Part shown: positions 26,901 through 41,550 of the stretch, piece after piece | Position numbering within the stretch: the first letter of the stretch is position 1 | Layout: each line of letters starts with the position of its first letter | Source: Apis mellifera | Lineage: Eukaryota > Arthropoda > Insecta > Hymenoptera > Apidae | Assembly: GCF_003254395.2 (NCBI RefSeq) | Contig: NC_037639.1 | Coordinates: forward strand, 4,320,501 to 4,384,500 | Length of the DNA stretch: 64,000 bases | Direction of reading: 5' to 3' | Translations under genes and position numbers: made by a program | Notes under the pieces: model-generated | Seen by the model: the letters and a program-made list of their open reading frames with translations, nothing else | Database searches by the model: none | What the model was told of the DNA's origin: nothing

Positions 26901-29900
26901 TTCGCTGAAACAACTAAACCCGTCGAAATGACGGATCGCGTATTTTTCACGATCATTGGAAAGAACGTTTCTTTTTTTCTTTCTTTTTGGCAAAAATTAA
27001 CGTCACGTTCGAGATTATTCCATACATTTTCACGAGATTATTATTTTAATTACCATCATTTATATGTAAAATAGACAGACCGGTAATTCCAGTTAATGCA
27101 CTCTTGTACTTCATGAACACCGATGATTTATTAACCTTCGAGGACATTTTTGAATCCTAAAAAAACTCGGCAATTAATCCGAGAAATATTGGTTTTTGCA
27201 AAAATTACAATATCATCGTGTTCAAAAGATCATTGAATCATTAAAATAACGAAAGGATATGCATCCTTCGATTTAATTATCATCCTTCCCTTAAATCGTA
27301 CGAGAATTCCATCGAATTCATCATCGTGGTAAACGTGATTAACTGGTGAATAAACACCTAGGTGAAAATCTTCACCTCTGGCATCATTTCGATTACCAGC
27401 CAACGTTCAAAATTCAACGACTCGTTACATGCAGGAAAGCTTATCCCGGCTCGAGGAAGGAAAAGGGAAGATCGATTATTCGATCTTCGAGTGATTTAGA
27501 CTTGGCGAACGGGCCAGCATTCCTAGCCAAGCGCGAAGACTATCTTTCTTCGTGCCGTCAACCACGGTAAAAGACCGGAAACGAGGCGAGCAACAGCCTC
27601 GCAAGTAACGGTATTGCGAACCTCTGCTCTTCCCTCCCCCCTTGGATCGGTTTTTCGTAACGCGAAACTCTAATCGGCCGTCGTAATCGAACTTTCAAGG
27701 AGAAATTCATTCGAATTCCACGAATAATTCGAAGCAAGATCGCCAATTTACTCGAAATTGTGTAATTTATTTCGACTAGAAAATGTCGCGTTTAGTTTGT
27801 TTGCGAATTTATCTCTGAAATGAAGTTGGGCAAAGTTTATTCGGGAAGAATTAATTAAAAGTAGGAAACGTTTTTTTTTAAATAAATTCGGATTTTGAAT
27901 CTTGAAAGAGAAATCCTCCTCTTTTTATTTTTATCAAACACGATTTTATATAATAGCGAAGGATAAAAGTTTAAATGTGGAATATATCCAAGATATATCA
28001 TCTCATAGTGAAGAATATTTTAGTGTTGAAAAGTTTGAGAGTCGATTCGAAAGAAATTTTAAGAGAAGAAGTTATATAAAGATATTATTTCGAGTTTTAG
28101 CTTGAATCTCTATATTTGAATATTTCCACCTAAGAGCATTCTTGTTCGCCTAACGAAACTTTCCCTTCCAACCAGTGCCGCCGACCTTCGTGACACCAGC
28201 GTGTTAACCAGCGGTACGTTAAGAATGTTGAAAGTAGTTCTCCTGTAGACGTTTGGAAGTTAAGTCGATATCAAAGTAATAGCCTTGAAACTGTTCAGAC
28301 ACGTGTCCTAATATCGCGTAGAATAAGAAGCTTGACGAGAAGAGATACATTTGGTAGATTTCTTTTATTTTGTTGATCGATCTCTTCCTTTCATTCTTCA
28401 TCTTACGATCTTTTTCAGGGAAATTTTCCAGTGAAGATAAAAATGATAGACAAACGATATATAAAGTTTAATCGTTGGTTGCTCGTATCGATCTGTTATT
28501 ATCATTTATTCTTCCATCCTTCCATTGCCAGTCATCCTAATTCCTCGCTAATTGGCACATTTAATGTCCGACTAGGAATATATTCGGAACTTTATTCGAA
28601 ATTCAAAATTAATCCTCTTACAAACTAACAAATCCGCGGTGGGGAGTTTGAATATTCGAAATTGTGAAAAAGTTCGATGAAACTTTCTAAATGATGCGGA
28701 TTATTTTAAAATTGCTTTTAAATTAATCAAGGGACGATTTTTATATATCAAAGAAGATGAAGATTTCTATTTATTTATTTATTTCTCGATCGCATTTTTT
28801 CTTTACCGTTTGAAAGCAAATACATTTCTCGCTTCCATCGTATTTTTACGATTTCTTGCCTATTGTCTACCCGTTGTCTACCTTTCTAATTTCGAACAAT
28901 GGGCATTTATAAATAAATTTCGCAGATAATCAAATTCCTGAGGCATTCGTCATGATTATCGCGACTAACGAAACTCTTAATCACTGTGATTCCAATATTT
29001 TTACCATCGATCGATATTATCTACAACGAGTGATGAGATTCATAGAATAAAAGGAACAATTTATATTTTTTTTAAAATCGTAATTGATGCAGTCTATTTA
29101 TTTCCGTTTCATTTTTGATATTTCAACGCTCGTCAATCCCGGTGGTTCAATCAAACAAATCAATCGCCGCGGGATTTAAACTATACCTGCATTTACACCG
29201 TGTAAATCATAATTTAATTCGCGCGATCAAACTGTCCAGTCCGTTCTAATCAACAAGATACACGTAACAGGTATACTATGGTCAATGTCAATCGATTTAT
29301 CGTTGCACGAATTTCTAGTCGAAAACTGCGAAAGAGGGGAAAAAGAAAAATCGTGTCAATGCGTTGTTCGTATTTCAATATTTCGACGAAAAATGAAACG
29401 AAACAAGCTGCGACGATATAGCTAGCTTTTATTACGACTCGTTGAAACAATACGAAAATGCGTAAAAAACGGAAATGGAAACTTAGAAATGGGAAGATAT
29501 GGGGAAACGCATAAATTTTTATTCGATCTAGAACGAGTTCAATGGAATGTTTAACCGAAATAAATATTTCCCCTTCTTTATAAAAATAAAATCTGAAACT
29601 CTGAATATATTCCCTGCATATTTCAAATCAAAAATCCCCAGAATCATATAAATCATTCCAATCGAAAGAAGGGCCAGATTTTTAAGAAATGAATTAACTA
29701 AACTCCACTGTCGTTGTAGCAATAATCTATGAAACTATATATATATAAACCGAGTTGCACAAATGTTGCCGAATGTGATTCGGTTTAGTTTAATTTTAAC
29801 GGGTCAGAGTAAACACGAAACAGACGGTGCGTGCGCGGATAAAACTGGGTGCGCGCGGACTTGGCGTGCCGCGTTTTACTTGTAACTGACACACAAGGGG

Positions 29901-31365
29901 GTTCAAGTTAAACAAGAAAACGAATCAAACTAACTCGGCCGACCTCAAATACCGTCAAACGCCGTCAACGTCGGAAATTTCTGTAACGCGGTTCCGGTTG
30001 CAAGCTTCAACCATCCTCCTCCCCCCCTCGAGCTCGTAAACGCGTTAAAGTAGATGTGGCTGGGTAATAACCCCGGGTGTAAAGCTTCTAGCCTTCTACG
30101 CATCCACAGAAACTTTGCATCGCGAGTTTCTTGGATGGCGAAGTTCCTTTCGATCGAAATTATTGACGATTATTGAAAAGGAAGAAGATTCGTGAGTTGA
30201 AAAAAGATGTATTCTTCTTCGCGAAAGAAAGGAATAAATAGTGGAAATTTAAAATTTAAAATTATTCGAGTAGATTTAGAAAAAGAAATTGTTATGGTTC
30301 AAAAATATTTATAGATTTGAGGTAGAATTAAGAATTGAACGTATTAATTTAAGATACTTGGCGGTTTATTGGATAAACAAAGTATCGTTAAATTGAATTA
30401 AAAAAATTTTGGATAAAAAATTGTTAATTAAGAACACGATGAATTTAAATACACGTATAATTACAATTGCAAAATATTCGAATCTAACTAACTTACAAAA
30501 TGAATTGTCCACTTTTATTCCTTTTAACCCTTTCTCAACCCTATCTCATAGATCATCAAAGCGCAATGTCGCGATCACGGATTACCACCTCGAGTTTTCT
30601 TTTCCAGATCCTCGAGCCGTGTACAACCTCCTCCTCATCGAGTCTCCCGTCAACCTCGACGACCATTAATATTTCTTCTTCTTCTCCTCCTCCTCCTCCT
30701 CCTTCTCCCTCCATCTTCGGAGGTCGATCGGAAACGAGAGGTACGCGACACCGTCTGAATGGATAACGAGACGCGTACAGCGAAAAAACAATTTCGAATT
30801 CGACACCGACGAATAAAACGTGTCCTCTCCGCGCATCGCGCGATTTCGTCTCGACTTTATATTCCCTCCAGATTTTGTACATCATTTTGTATATATATAT
30901 ATAGTTTTTTTGATTCTCTTTTCAGGTTAATTAATCCTTTGGATTTGAAGAAATTTTTCGTTAAGATAATAGGAATTACCGTTGTCGTTGTATCTTTCTT
31001 TAATTACGTATCTTTAAGGTGTATATGGTAGTCGAGATTTATTAAAATTTTTATCAGAAAGTCGAATTTTAAAGGCTACGCGGTTTCGTCAAGATTTTAA
31101 TAATAATAAGATTTACTTCACAATTGTTGAAGCAAATAATTGCCAAAGTCGTATTTAACTTGTCATAAATCCTCTTGGAGATTCATCGATTCATCATCAT
31201 GAATTATAATATTATAATTTCTCCTTTCTTCTAAAAGAAAAACACAATCGTTCACGGATCGAGCGTTTATCTTTTACCCTTAAAAACGATATTAAACGAT
31301 TGGCAAAAATAATTTCGCGAGGCATCTAACGAGGCACTACAGTTATCACTACAGCCACCTCTCCA

Positions 31366-31402
31366 AACGCTTGCCCCATCTCCGGAGAAGATGGCAAGCG
31401 TT
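31366..31402. other. Imperfect GC-rich hairpin
   Basis: AACGCTTG pairs exactly with CAAGCGTT, and after a 2-nt bulge CCATCT pairs with AGATGG around a 7-nt CCGGAGA loop. The stem is 14 bp. It is shorter than a typical insect pre-miRNA, and I see no known miRNA in it. Confidence 0.5.
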
Positions 31403-34400
31403 AACACGGCACCGTGAACGCATTTGCTCCAGAACCATGAATGAATAACGAGAGAGAGACACCGCCCAAGATAACGTTTAGCATGTTGCGTAATGATCCC
31501 GGGATGGGGTTGTCTAGGCGAACTAATAGGATGCGTTCGCGATGAACGGTAATGAAATTTATTATTGCAGCGATCGCTTTTCGAGCAAAGACCTCGAATA
31601 CCTCGCCGCTCAAAATAAATCTTCTTCGTTTCCGTCTAATGTTTTCTCTAAAATAAAATTCATTTTGTAAAGTGGATATTGTTGCAAAAGATGACGAGCA
31701 AGTCAAATGTCGAGAGCAAGGGAGAAGAATTTAAGAATTTTTTTTTTTAGAATCTGTCGTTTAGCGATCGATCTCTCTTCATTTAAATATGCACGGTCAA
31801 TTACTTTATCGAAGATATCGAACGAGGTCTTTTTGCGTGGAAGTGGCTCGGTTTAGAAGAGGAAACCTGTTAGCGGAATTGAATTTCCTTTGGGATCAAT
31901 TTATACGCGTTTTATATATATCTCTCAATAATTTTTCGATATGGAACGAGTTTAAAAATTTGTAAATCTATAAAAATAATTCTTCGCGATATCTAATTTA
32001 TTTCTTCATTTAAGGAATTATTCATAAGTTGGATAAATTAATAGTAATGATTGTTTTGTTAATCTAATTTGAAATAAATGTAAACGTTTAAGATTAAGAA
32101 ATAAAAATATCGTCTACAATTATGTAATGATTTCAACAGCAAATGAATCTGTTATCCGATCAATTTTCTATAGAATAAAAGACAATTGCAAAAAATTTCT
32201 TAATAATATTCGAATTTATTCTCAATAAGAGAATATATAACGTAATAAGGAAATAGGTTGGACAAAAGCAGGTAAAATTTATACGCTCGAATAAACGGTA
32301 AGATGCTTAGTACTTTAATACAGAAACACCGCAGCCATTTTACGTGAATTATTTCCTACATAAACATCCTGCGTTTAATCATTCCTTTGACACAGCGCGA
32401 TATTATTTGTCGCTAATGCGTTTTCACATAAAGCGGAATTCCTTCTTCTCGCTTGAAAACGAGATGTTGTCTAAACGAGCAATTAATAAAAATATAAGTA
32501 ACGATAATTTCACCGAGCACGTGAAGATGAATAAACAATTAGAACTCGAAATAAATTTATTACAAAATATCCGAAAAATTAATTCTCTCGTATTATATAA
32601 TTTAAATTGAAAATTTCTCTCGAATTGAACTATGACCGAAACTATCTTTCATAAAATAATCACGTGAATCAATAATAGAATATCTTTATCGAGCATCGAT
32701 CGATCGATTTAAAAAAAAAAAGTATCCAGAATAATTTAAAAATTAATTTAAACACGATTCAGAGAATAATGAAAAGAAAGGAAGGCGGAAAATAGGATGA
32801 ATCAGAGAGGTATTTCTGAATCTTTCATCGTCCGCGAATTCCATCTTTACCCAACAATGGATCCTCCTCTTTAAAGTTAAATGCTACTTGAGGAAGCCTC
32901 AAGAAAAATACAGGAGTGTCGGCGTGTGTATATATGTACACATTGAATATCCACGCCATGGATCAATACCTATCTTACCGTCGTAGGTGAACAACGTGTC
33001 TGATCTGAACATCCATACTTGAGCTCGAGACGTGCAAAGTGATGGTACACGGTATCTCTCTCCCTCTCTCCGTAACATATATCGTAAGACAAAGGATATA
33101 GATAATCGTTAACGTATGTGTTTGCCCGACAACATAAAATATATAACCCGTTGAAAAATGAATATTTGCTCAAACTCCTATTGAAAAGATGAAGTTGGTT
33201 ACTTGTTCGAAGGAAGATAAACAAAAGATAAGAATAAAATATCGGCGATGGGAAAAAATGGTCAAATCATTTATCAATCTGGAAAGTTATCAAGTTATTT
33301 TTTCCTCGAGAAATTCTCGTGTCTCTCTCAAACTTGAAGAGTATAATTTTTCAATATTGATATAATTTTCCTTGCAAACAAAGAAGATTAATCACAAGGA
33401 ATATAAAATTCCATCCACTTTCCAAATCAATCGAACGAAATTAAACGAATATTCCACACATGGAAAATAAATATTTTGTAAAAAGAATTGGAAAAGCAAA
33501 GAATTGATGAGGAAGAGAAATTTTTCATAACTCGAAAGAGAAATCTGTTCGAGCATCATTTTCCAGGATTAATAAATACAGAGTGGATGGATGCAGAACA
33601 AAATGCCCGCAGTCGATGTCGTTCGGGCTCTCGAGATGGTGGAAAGCATCAGCCGGTCCTGGGCATAGTAAACCTCAAGGCTAACCGTTCGCCCGTGTAC
33701 AGTCCCCGACATAAATTACAGACAATGAGACCAGCCATCACCGGCAGTATCTCGAAAATGAGCGGCGCGATGCATCGAACCCGATGATACCATTCTCGCG
33801 CCAAGAATCTCGAACGCAATATTACATCTTGTAAGCGAGATTAAGGCGTTCAGATAACGTACGATCTTCTATATCCCCGTTTTAAAGTAAGAAGAACGAC
33901 AAAGCAACAGGAGAGATTCTGATATTGTAGTAACGCTGATAAATTTTAAAAAGAATCCAAATCGCGAGGAAACACGGTTAATAATTCATTTAGAGCTAGG
34001 AATTTTACTCCTTGTGTTATTACGTGGTGTAATAGAATATTCAAAATCGATTACTTGAAATAGTATAAAAATGTCTCTCTTAGATAAATATTCTTTTTAC
34101 CATCCATATTTGAATATCGCTTGATCCTTAATTGTTTCGCTCCGAACGATTTGTTAGCCAATTAGTTAATCAACATTCTGGAATTACTTTTAAAACAATC
34201 CAAAGATGTTAAAATCGGCGGATGATATCTTATTAATTGCACGCATCAAATGGTATATTCCGTATAATATAGTGAATGGGTATGAAAAGGGCGTACCCTG
34301 TTACAAATTCTGGGCTGGTTTGTTGCATCGTCGTCAGGTTAACGCCTCGAATTATGAAATTAGCTTAATGCGTCTGAAATTTGTTGAGCGTTGCCGAAAT

Positions 34401-37400
34401 ATGCTTCTGTAAACTTGTGCTCAATTTGAGTTGTACGCGAGATATATATATATGTATATATACGAGAGGATTCGCAAAGTTTAGGGCGTGTGTTTCAACG
34501 TGTCGTCAACGGCCGAGAAACTGTGTGTTAATTCATGCTCTCATCGATGTCATAATCATGCAATGTTACGAGATACATTGATGAAAATGAACGATGCGAA
34601 TATTCGTCCGGGTGGAACGAATTATTTTCCTCGAATAATTTAATAATTTTTTCAAGCGTATTCGTTTGTTCGAAAGAAAAGTTTCTTCAAACAACTTATT
34701 TTAAATCGCTCGAAACAAGGAGATTCTCGAAACAATAAGCGGAGGCACGAAAGAGAGGCGCGTACATTTAAAACGATAAGAAGCTCAACGAGTAATAAAA
34801 TCATCCGACTGGATGGACGAGAGACAACCGAGTATCATCGCAATAATATACTACAATTCCTTGCTACTTACAAACTTATTAACAACATCCTCTCCAAGAA
34901 CAAAAAACCAAAGTACTCCTCCTCCCCTTGAACCTGTTCACAAGAAGAAACCTCGATATTAGCATCGTTTATCAACTTTTCCAAAGGACAAAGGACGAGG
35001 TGGGGAATCTGCTTCGAGGGAAAGTTGGCTTCGATGAAAGAAGAAGAGAGGAAAAGAAAAAAAAAAACACCCTCGTATTCAGAGGAAGGTGGCCGCGGGC
35101 TACTGCGACACTCGAAACATCCTCGAAAGGGCTTGGCAAAAGTTGCGCGTGCAGTTGCATAACTAAGTAGGGGATCGTTCGTCCGGAAGCAACGATTCCT
35201 CGGATTAGACCGAATTTTCCACGCCCTCGAAGCAAGGGATTTGTCGCGAGAACTTTCCATCAACCCGTGCGTCCGCCTGCTGTACGTGATAAAAGCCCGT
35301 CCTCCTCCCTCGCTCACGCGTTTCGCACCTGTTGGAATGCGAAAGGGAGGGAGAGGAGGGTGTAGGTGGTTGCAAGGAGGAAAAGTTTAGCCGTTCGTAA
35401 TTGTGTGTACGTGTGTGTGTGTATATACGCGCGTGTGTGGCCGAAAAACGGGCGGGAAACGGGACGAATCGGGCGGAGGATTAAGGATTGCGTAAAGACG
35501 TGCCCGGTTTGCGAAAGTGGGCCCGCATCGTGGCTGTCGAAAACTTGAGTACGGTGGCCAATTACGAGCGATAAAAGTTTTCGTGAAAGTTTCCACAGCC
35601 TTTCGCAAAGAGGACAGGTTATCATCACTCGTGATTCTACATAGGGTGATCGAATTTTTTGGATATTTTAAATTATTGAAATCGATTGTGGACAGGAGTG
35701 TATCTTTGATATTGGAGCATTTTTTTTTTTTCTTGGAAATTAACTAAGATCGATTTTTCAGCCGGTAATCCTCGTAAAAATTTAATCAACTTAACCTTAT
35801 TCTCGTCTCGTGTATCTTTTTCTTTTTAAGAATGATATTTTAGAGATATCTTGTCTAAATTGAATTATTAAGCTCGATCGATTTTTCTAAGAATTCTTGG
35901 TGGAAATGTTTGATTCTTCGAATTAACTGGACACCGTCTATAATCACCGTGCGTTTTCAATGGCTGTTTTCGAAACGGGACGCGCACAATTGCGATTACT
36001 GCCAAGAAGTGAAGATTGTGCAACATGCAACGATTTATCACGATTGATCCCTTAGACACGAGGGATTAAATATTGAAATTAAGGCGATGATGGTGCGCAA
36101 CTCTATGCACGCTGCTATATCATCGCGGAGAGAGAAACGTATCGAGTGGCCGAGCCGTAATCCCGAATCTTGTAAAGGGAACCTTACACCATCCGTTTGC
36201 GCTACTTTTAAGCCCGATATCTCGGCCCTTAATTATCCGGCGCGAAAATTCGCTCGTTACACGCCTAGCGCGGCTAGAGAGTCCTAATCTCGACGTCTCG
36301 ATCGGGGGAATACGCCCACGAGCTCGAGAACCGGAATCTTTCGTAAATCAATGCCAGCCGAAAACTATATACCGTAGTTTGGAGGAAACGTGTAAATTCT
36401 AGCGATGGGATCGAGTTCACTGCGAGTAGATTCGAATTGTGTAAAAATCTGGAGTGGAGTTTTTAAACATTATTAAAAGAAGAAAGAAAGAGGTATATTC
36501 TAAGAGATTTTCTATTTCGGTGATTATCAAGTCTCGTCTTCGAAGAATTAGTCCACGAAATTTATTTATTTAACTGGATTACTTTTATTATTCTCTTAAG
36601 AGATTTTATTATTTCGAATACCTCGATACTATTCGTTCAAATGAAATTACGAGTGTCTCGTTTCTTTAATTGCATAAAAATATATTTTTAATGAGACAAA
36701 TCTGTATAATTTTTGAACAGATTAATCAAATCGGTGAATATAAAATATCTTCATCGATTGATCATAAACTTATTTACAAATCATTATAAATTATCTTTTC
36801 ATAAAACTATTTCTAATATCCAATACCCTTCTCTGTTAATTTACATCGTATTTCACATTGAACTTGATCCCACGTTTTATCAAATTCATCATTGTTATGT
36901 TTGATTATGTTTGACACACGCATAATTATTCTCGCGAAAATAATCGTGCGCGGATTTTAAATAATTTTTTTCGTTTCGAATGATCACGTTCCGTAATGCG
37001 TACACGTGTTACGTAATAAAAGAGCGCCGGTAGAGGAAATATAAAATGGACCTGTTCGGTTCACTCTCGACGATAGTAGGACGTGTGTATTTCTCGGGTC
37101 GAGTGTACCTGGCCCACGTTTCTTACTGTCTGTGGGTAATGGCCTCTTCCCGCTCCGTTCTTCTACCTTCACGCTCGACCGTTCTGGCAACCGATGACAG
37201 AGCTGCTAGCTAGTGCTAGCCGTTCGTTTGTTCGCCTGCTTGCCAGCCATGAGGAACGGAGCGGGCAAGATGGACACTCCATAATGGAAATTGTAGCCGG
37301 GGAGAAAGAAACGTACAACAATTGGGAGGGGGATGGAAAAAACCTTCCTCGTCTCGATGTTCGAATTTTTAGACCACGGTGCAAACTTTGTTCTACGTTA

Positions 37401-40400
37401 CGTACGAAGTCGTTTATTCGGAAAGTTCCTGCCAATTTTTGTCCAACTTTAGTGTTTCAATATGCAGGAACAAATGGGAGTATGAGGATATCTTTTTTTT
37501 TGGAAAATGGATCAAGAGATTGAAAATCATTGAAATCAAAAGAATATTTCATTTGACTTTGAGAAAAAATTTTAATAACATATTCGGATATATCTTTTTT
37601 AAAGATAGAAGAGGAAAATTTTATCGAGAAGAAATAGACGAAGAGAAAAATATTCTGAACTCTAGAGTTTGAAGACTAAAGATCGAGGATCTATTCGACG
37701 ACCACGAGTTAATATTAAATGAGGATTAATAGAAATACTAAAAAATTTCCATCTTCTAAAATTCCTAAGTTTACTTAAAAATCTTCGTATCCAGTAAAAT
37801 TGCCGAGATAAATAGCGCGATAAAGTTTCGTATAGAAAATTGATCCAGTGAGACTAGTTGAAACATGCAAGAAAAGAAAATGAAAAAATATATATATAAT
37901 GGAAGTATGAGAAATTATTACGGAATAGAGAGATATGGAACGAGATAGGAAGAAATATTGATTCGTTTCGCGAAAATGATATACAATTACAATATTTCTA
38001 TGATAAACGAGATGAAAATATCGATGGAATGTAGACGCAAAGTAGAAGGAAAAAAATATCTCGATAATTAATTGAATACGGATTAATGAATTATTTATGA
38101 AAATAATCATCTTTACACTAACCATGTAATCTCTCTTTTTCCTTTCAACTCTGAAAGAAAGACACACTGCGTTTATCGGGAACGAAGAAAGGGGGAGAAA
38201 ATAATGAAACAAATTTATTTCTTTATTGTTAGCAAATTATTGTTCTCTCCAATTTCAAAGATGAAATCTCCATAATAATGACTTTTTCTAGAAGCACAGC
38301 GTAACGAATAAAATGAAAAAGGATCGCGTATCACGAGTATTGTAGTCAAAACGAATAACAATAAGCCAGAAAAAAAATAATATAAAGAATACTTGTATTT
38401 ATTCAAAAATCTATAGACGAGAGAGAAACAATTATAACAACCCCGTACAATCATTCCTTCTCCCTTTATATATACATTTATCCTTTTATAAAGGAAAGAA
38501 AAACAACATGCAAGAAATCACTTTGGATTGCAACGAAGCCTAACTTAAATCCTTTCATCCCTTCGACTCGTATCACGAAACGAGGATCGGAATTTTCATT
38601 CGAAATTCCAAATTGGCGAAGCGAAAGGAAGAAGAAGGCGAGAAAATGGAGGAAAGATTCGGCGTAAAAGAAACTCGTAACGCGAGGAGAATCGTTAACC
38701 TCGTATTTCGATCGGGCGCAACAATCCTCGTATAAATATCCAGCATTTGGCACGATTCCGAGATATTCGACTCGTCGGTGCACTGTTCATCGAGACGACA
38801 CGAGCTCGGGAAGGGGAAGGAAAAGAAGGGAGAGGAATGTTTTGTCTAGACAGCGCGAAATTGAGAACGGGAAAAGAGCAGGGCAAACGTCGACACGGGC
38901 CTTTCGTTGGCAAGTGTCCGCGTGCTTCGACGTCGTCGTTATATATGAACGTAGAACTGGCACTTTCTCTTCCGCGAGCCTGCCTACACGATTCTATGCT
39001 TCGGCAGAGAACAGTGTCTATCCGTGTTGCGAGTATCAGCTGTTCCCGATGACATTAATGACCGGGGAAGAGCAAGCGTCGACCGCCTTTCAAAGCTGAA
39101 CAAGCGACGTCGTCGTCGCCAAACAAGCTAGCGTAATCCAGCAAATTAAAGGGGGGGGTTTTAAGAAAAATTGCTCGAGTCGTGTATCATTTTGATCAAT
39201 CCTTCTTGACATTTTGAAATATCAAAGTTTTTGGCTGTAACTTGGAATTTTTTAAATTTTTAGAATTTATGGATTTGGTACCATATTGTCGTTCATAGAA
39301 TAGTTAATTTAGATATGGATTATCTTGAAATCGCGCGTGACAAGTGAAAATGAATTTGTGAAATAAACTTCAAGATGTGATTGATAATGAGAATTAGGAG
39401 AAAAATTTAATAAGTCTTAATCTATCAAATTGAAACTGTGATTCTCGAGTTCCTAATCGTTTGAAAAGTTAAACTAATCTTCCCTTCTAAAATTAAGAAT
39501 CTTCGAGAGAGCAAAGTTAATCAGTTTGGTTTTTAATACGTTTAACCCAAGCATTAACTTGTTCGCGCGTCAAAGAAGCGGATAAACGAGATTCTAGCAT
39601 ATGTCGAGTGGAGAGTAAATCGAGGGATTTTCTGGATATTCAGAAAACTGGTAATCGACCAAGTACCGTTAACTCCGCTATTTTAACGGAACGAGTTTAA
39701 TAAATGAAAGCATAAGAAGATTCCACGCGATATAAATCATCGTTACACGACAGGATTTATACGTATGTGCCACGGTGCAAGAAGGGTGTTCATAAATTCC
39801 AAGTAGAAGTCAAAGGGAAAGAAAGAGAAGCAAACAGAGAGAGAGAGAGGGAGAAGTTTGCCAATTAGAATAATATGAAAACCGCTCGGTTCGCAGATTT
39901 ACATGAATCGTTTATTCGCACTACCGGTATCAACTCGTGACAAATGACCAGAATGGAATAATGCCAACTTTGCGCAGCGCGATTAAGATTGTCGAGCACA
40001 CTGAGATCCTGAATAATTGGTCATTATGCATGGATACGAATAGTGAATTTTTCGTATTGGACGAGATACTATCTAAATAAACAAAGCTTGATACTTTTTA
40101 CCCGGCCGTGTTCCGATTAAAAAACGGAGAAAACTCGATTAAGAAAATCGTGACCATAAATTACACACCCTCTATTATTAATTTTTTTTTCTTCTCTTTA
40201 TGCAGATGAAACAATTCGATGACGAGGTTTGTAAAACTGTTGTCGGTTCAACAAATTTATAAATATTTATAAAGGCGAGGTGAGATGTGGATCGCGATAC
40301 ACACGTTATAATTGGCATAATTCGCGATGGAACAAGGTTGGAATTGAAAAATGTTGAATGCAGAGAACGACATGGAACTCCATATTTCAATCTCGAGTAG

Positions 40401-40921
40401 ATTTATATACACACATCTGTGAAAGAGATTTCTTAGACAATATATCATTACTTTCTCTTTTCGCCAGGGGTTCCAAAGAAATGTATATATTTCCATAAAT
40501 ACGTCTTTTTTTTTTTAAACTTTCTCCCGTCGAAGAGGTTTGTAAATGTTTGATGAAAGTTCATGGATCACGCAAAAGGTTACTGTACATATTTCTTTAA
40601 CAAACATGACATACTTTACTCATCCCAATGCATGTCTCGTGTTTGCATCCACTGACATGTTCTTTTCTTACGGTAGTAGTCGAGAAACAGTAAACGCGAC
40701 TGAATGGAAAAAAGAATTTTGTCTATGGGACTAAAAACATACTTGCGAATGTATTATTTGCGTGTAACGATAAAATAGTTAACTATCAAAGTATATACGC
40801 ATTGAAAGATACGTCAATAAATAACTGTACATTTTAAATTAATTCAAAATTACAGGCTGCTTTGTGTGAATAAGTTTACTTATAAATTAAAGATAAATTA
40901 CTTATTTGTACAAAGCTTTCT

Positions 40922-41550
40922 TTCTCTCTATTAATTTTCAAACATGTTTTGCATCTTATTACTTCTTACAAATAGCACAAAATAATTAAAAACTTGAGAA
41001 ATATTATTTATTATTAATATACTTATGTAAGAAATTAAATTAATAAAGATTTTAAATTTGTTTATTAACTCTAATCTTCAGTTTGCTATAATCGTATCAA
41101 ATGCTAACCTCATTTTTTAAAATAAAATTTATATATTAATGTTTAATTCTTTCTATTGATTTTCAAACATGTTTGAAAATTTTATTACTTCTTATAAATA
41201 GCACAAAATAATTAAAAATTTGAGAAATATTATTTATTATTAATATACTTATGATTTTAAATTTGTATATTAACTCTAATCTTCAGTTTGCTATACTCCT
41301 ATCACATGCTAACCTCATTTCTTAAAATAAAATTTGTATTAATGTTTAATTCTCTCTATTAATTTTCAAACATGTTTGAAAATTTTATTACTTCTTACAA
41401 ATAGCATAAAATAATTAAAAATTTGAGAAATATTATTTATTATTAATATATTTATGTAAGAAATTAAATTAATAAAGATAAACTTCAGTTTGCTATATTC
41501 GTATCACATGCTAACCTCATTTCTTAAAATTTATATTAATGTTTAATTTC
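40922..41550. repeat. Three tandem copies of a ~200-225-bp AT-rich unit
   Basis: Copies start at about 40922, 41147 and 41350, each with TTCT[C/T]TCTATT[A/G]ATTTTCAAA. Each passes through CTTCAGTTTGCTATA and TGCTAACCTCATTT and ends with AATGTTTAATT. Copies 2 and 3 share small deletions relative to copy 1. No ORF spans them, so this is satellite-like or a decayed element. Confidence 0.9.

Larger units (their letters stand above)
13775..40921. other. 27-kb gene-poor stretch
   Basis: No ORF here has recognisable homology or a coherent exon series. The longer frames (e.g. 14740-15159, 22080-22625, 24873-25370, 34868-35317) are driven by microsatellites, pyrimidine tracts or TCGA-rich composition. 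GC-rich patches lie near 15.5-16.0, 18.2-18.6, 19.5-20.0, 21.3-21.7, 22.1-22.6, 23.0-23.4, 25.0-25.5 and 38.7-39.1 kb. At 19668 a TTTAAA box followed ~25 bp later by ATTCAGA is promoter-like but unsupported. I read the region as long 5' introns of a minus-strand gene or intergenic regulatory DNA. Confidence 0.45.

Noticed and set aside
34868..35317. 149-aa minus-strand ORF
   Set aside because: Overlapping ORFs in other frames and a poly-Phe tract indicate compositional openness; no motif recognised.
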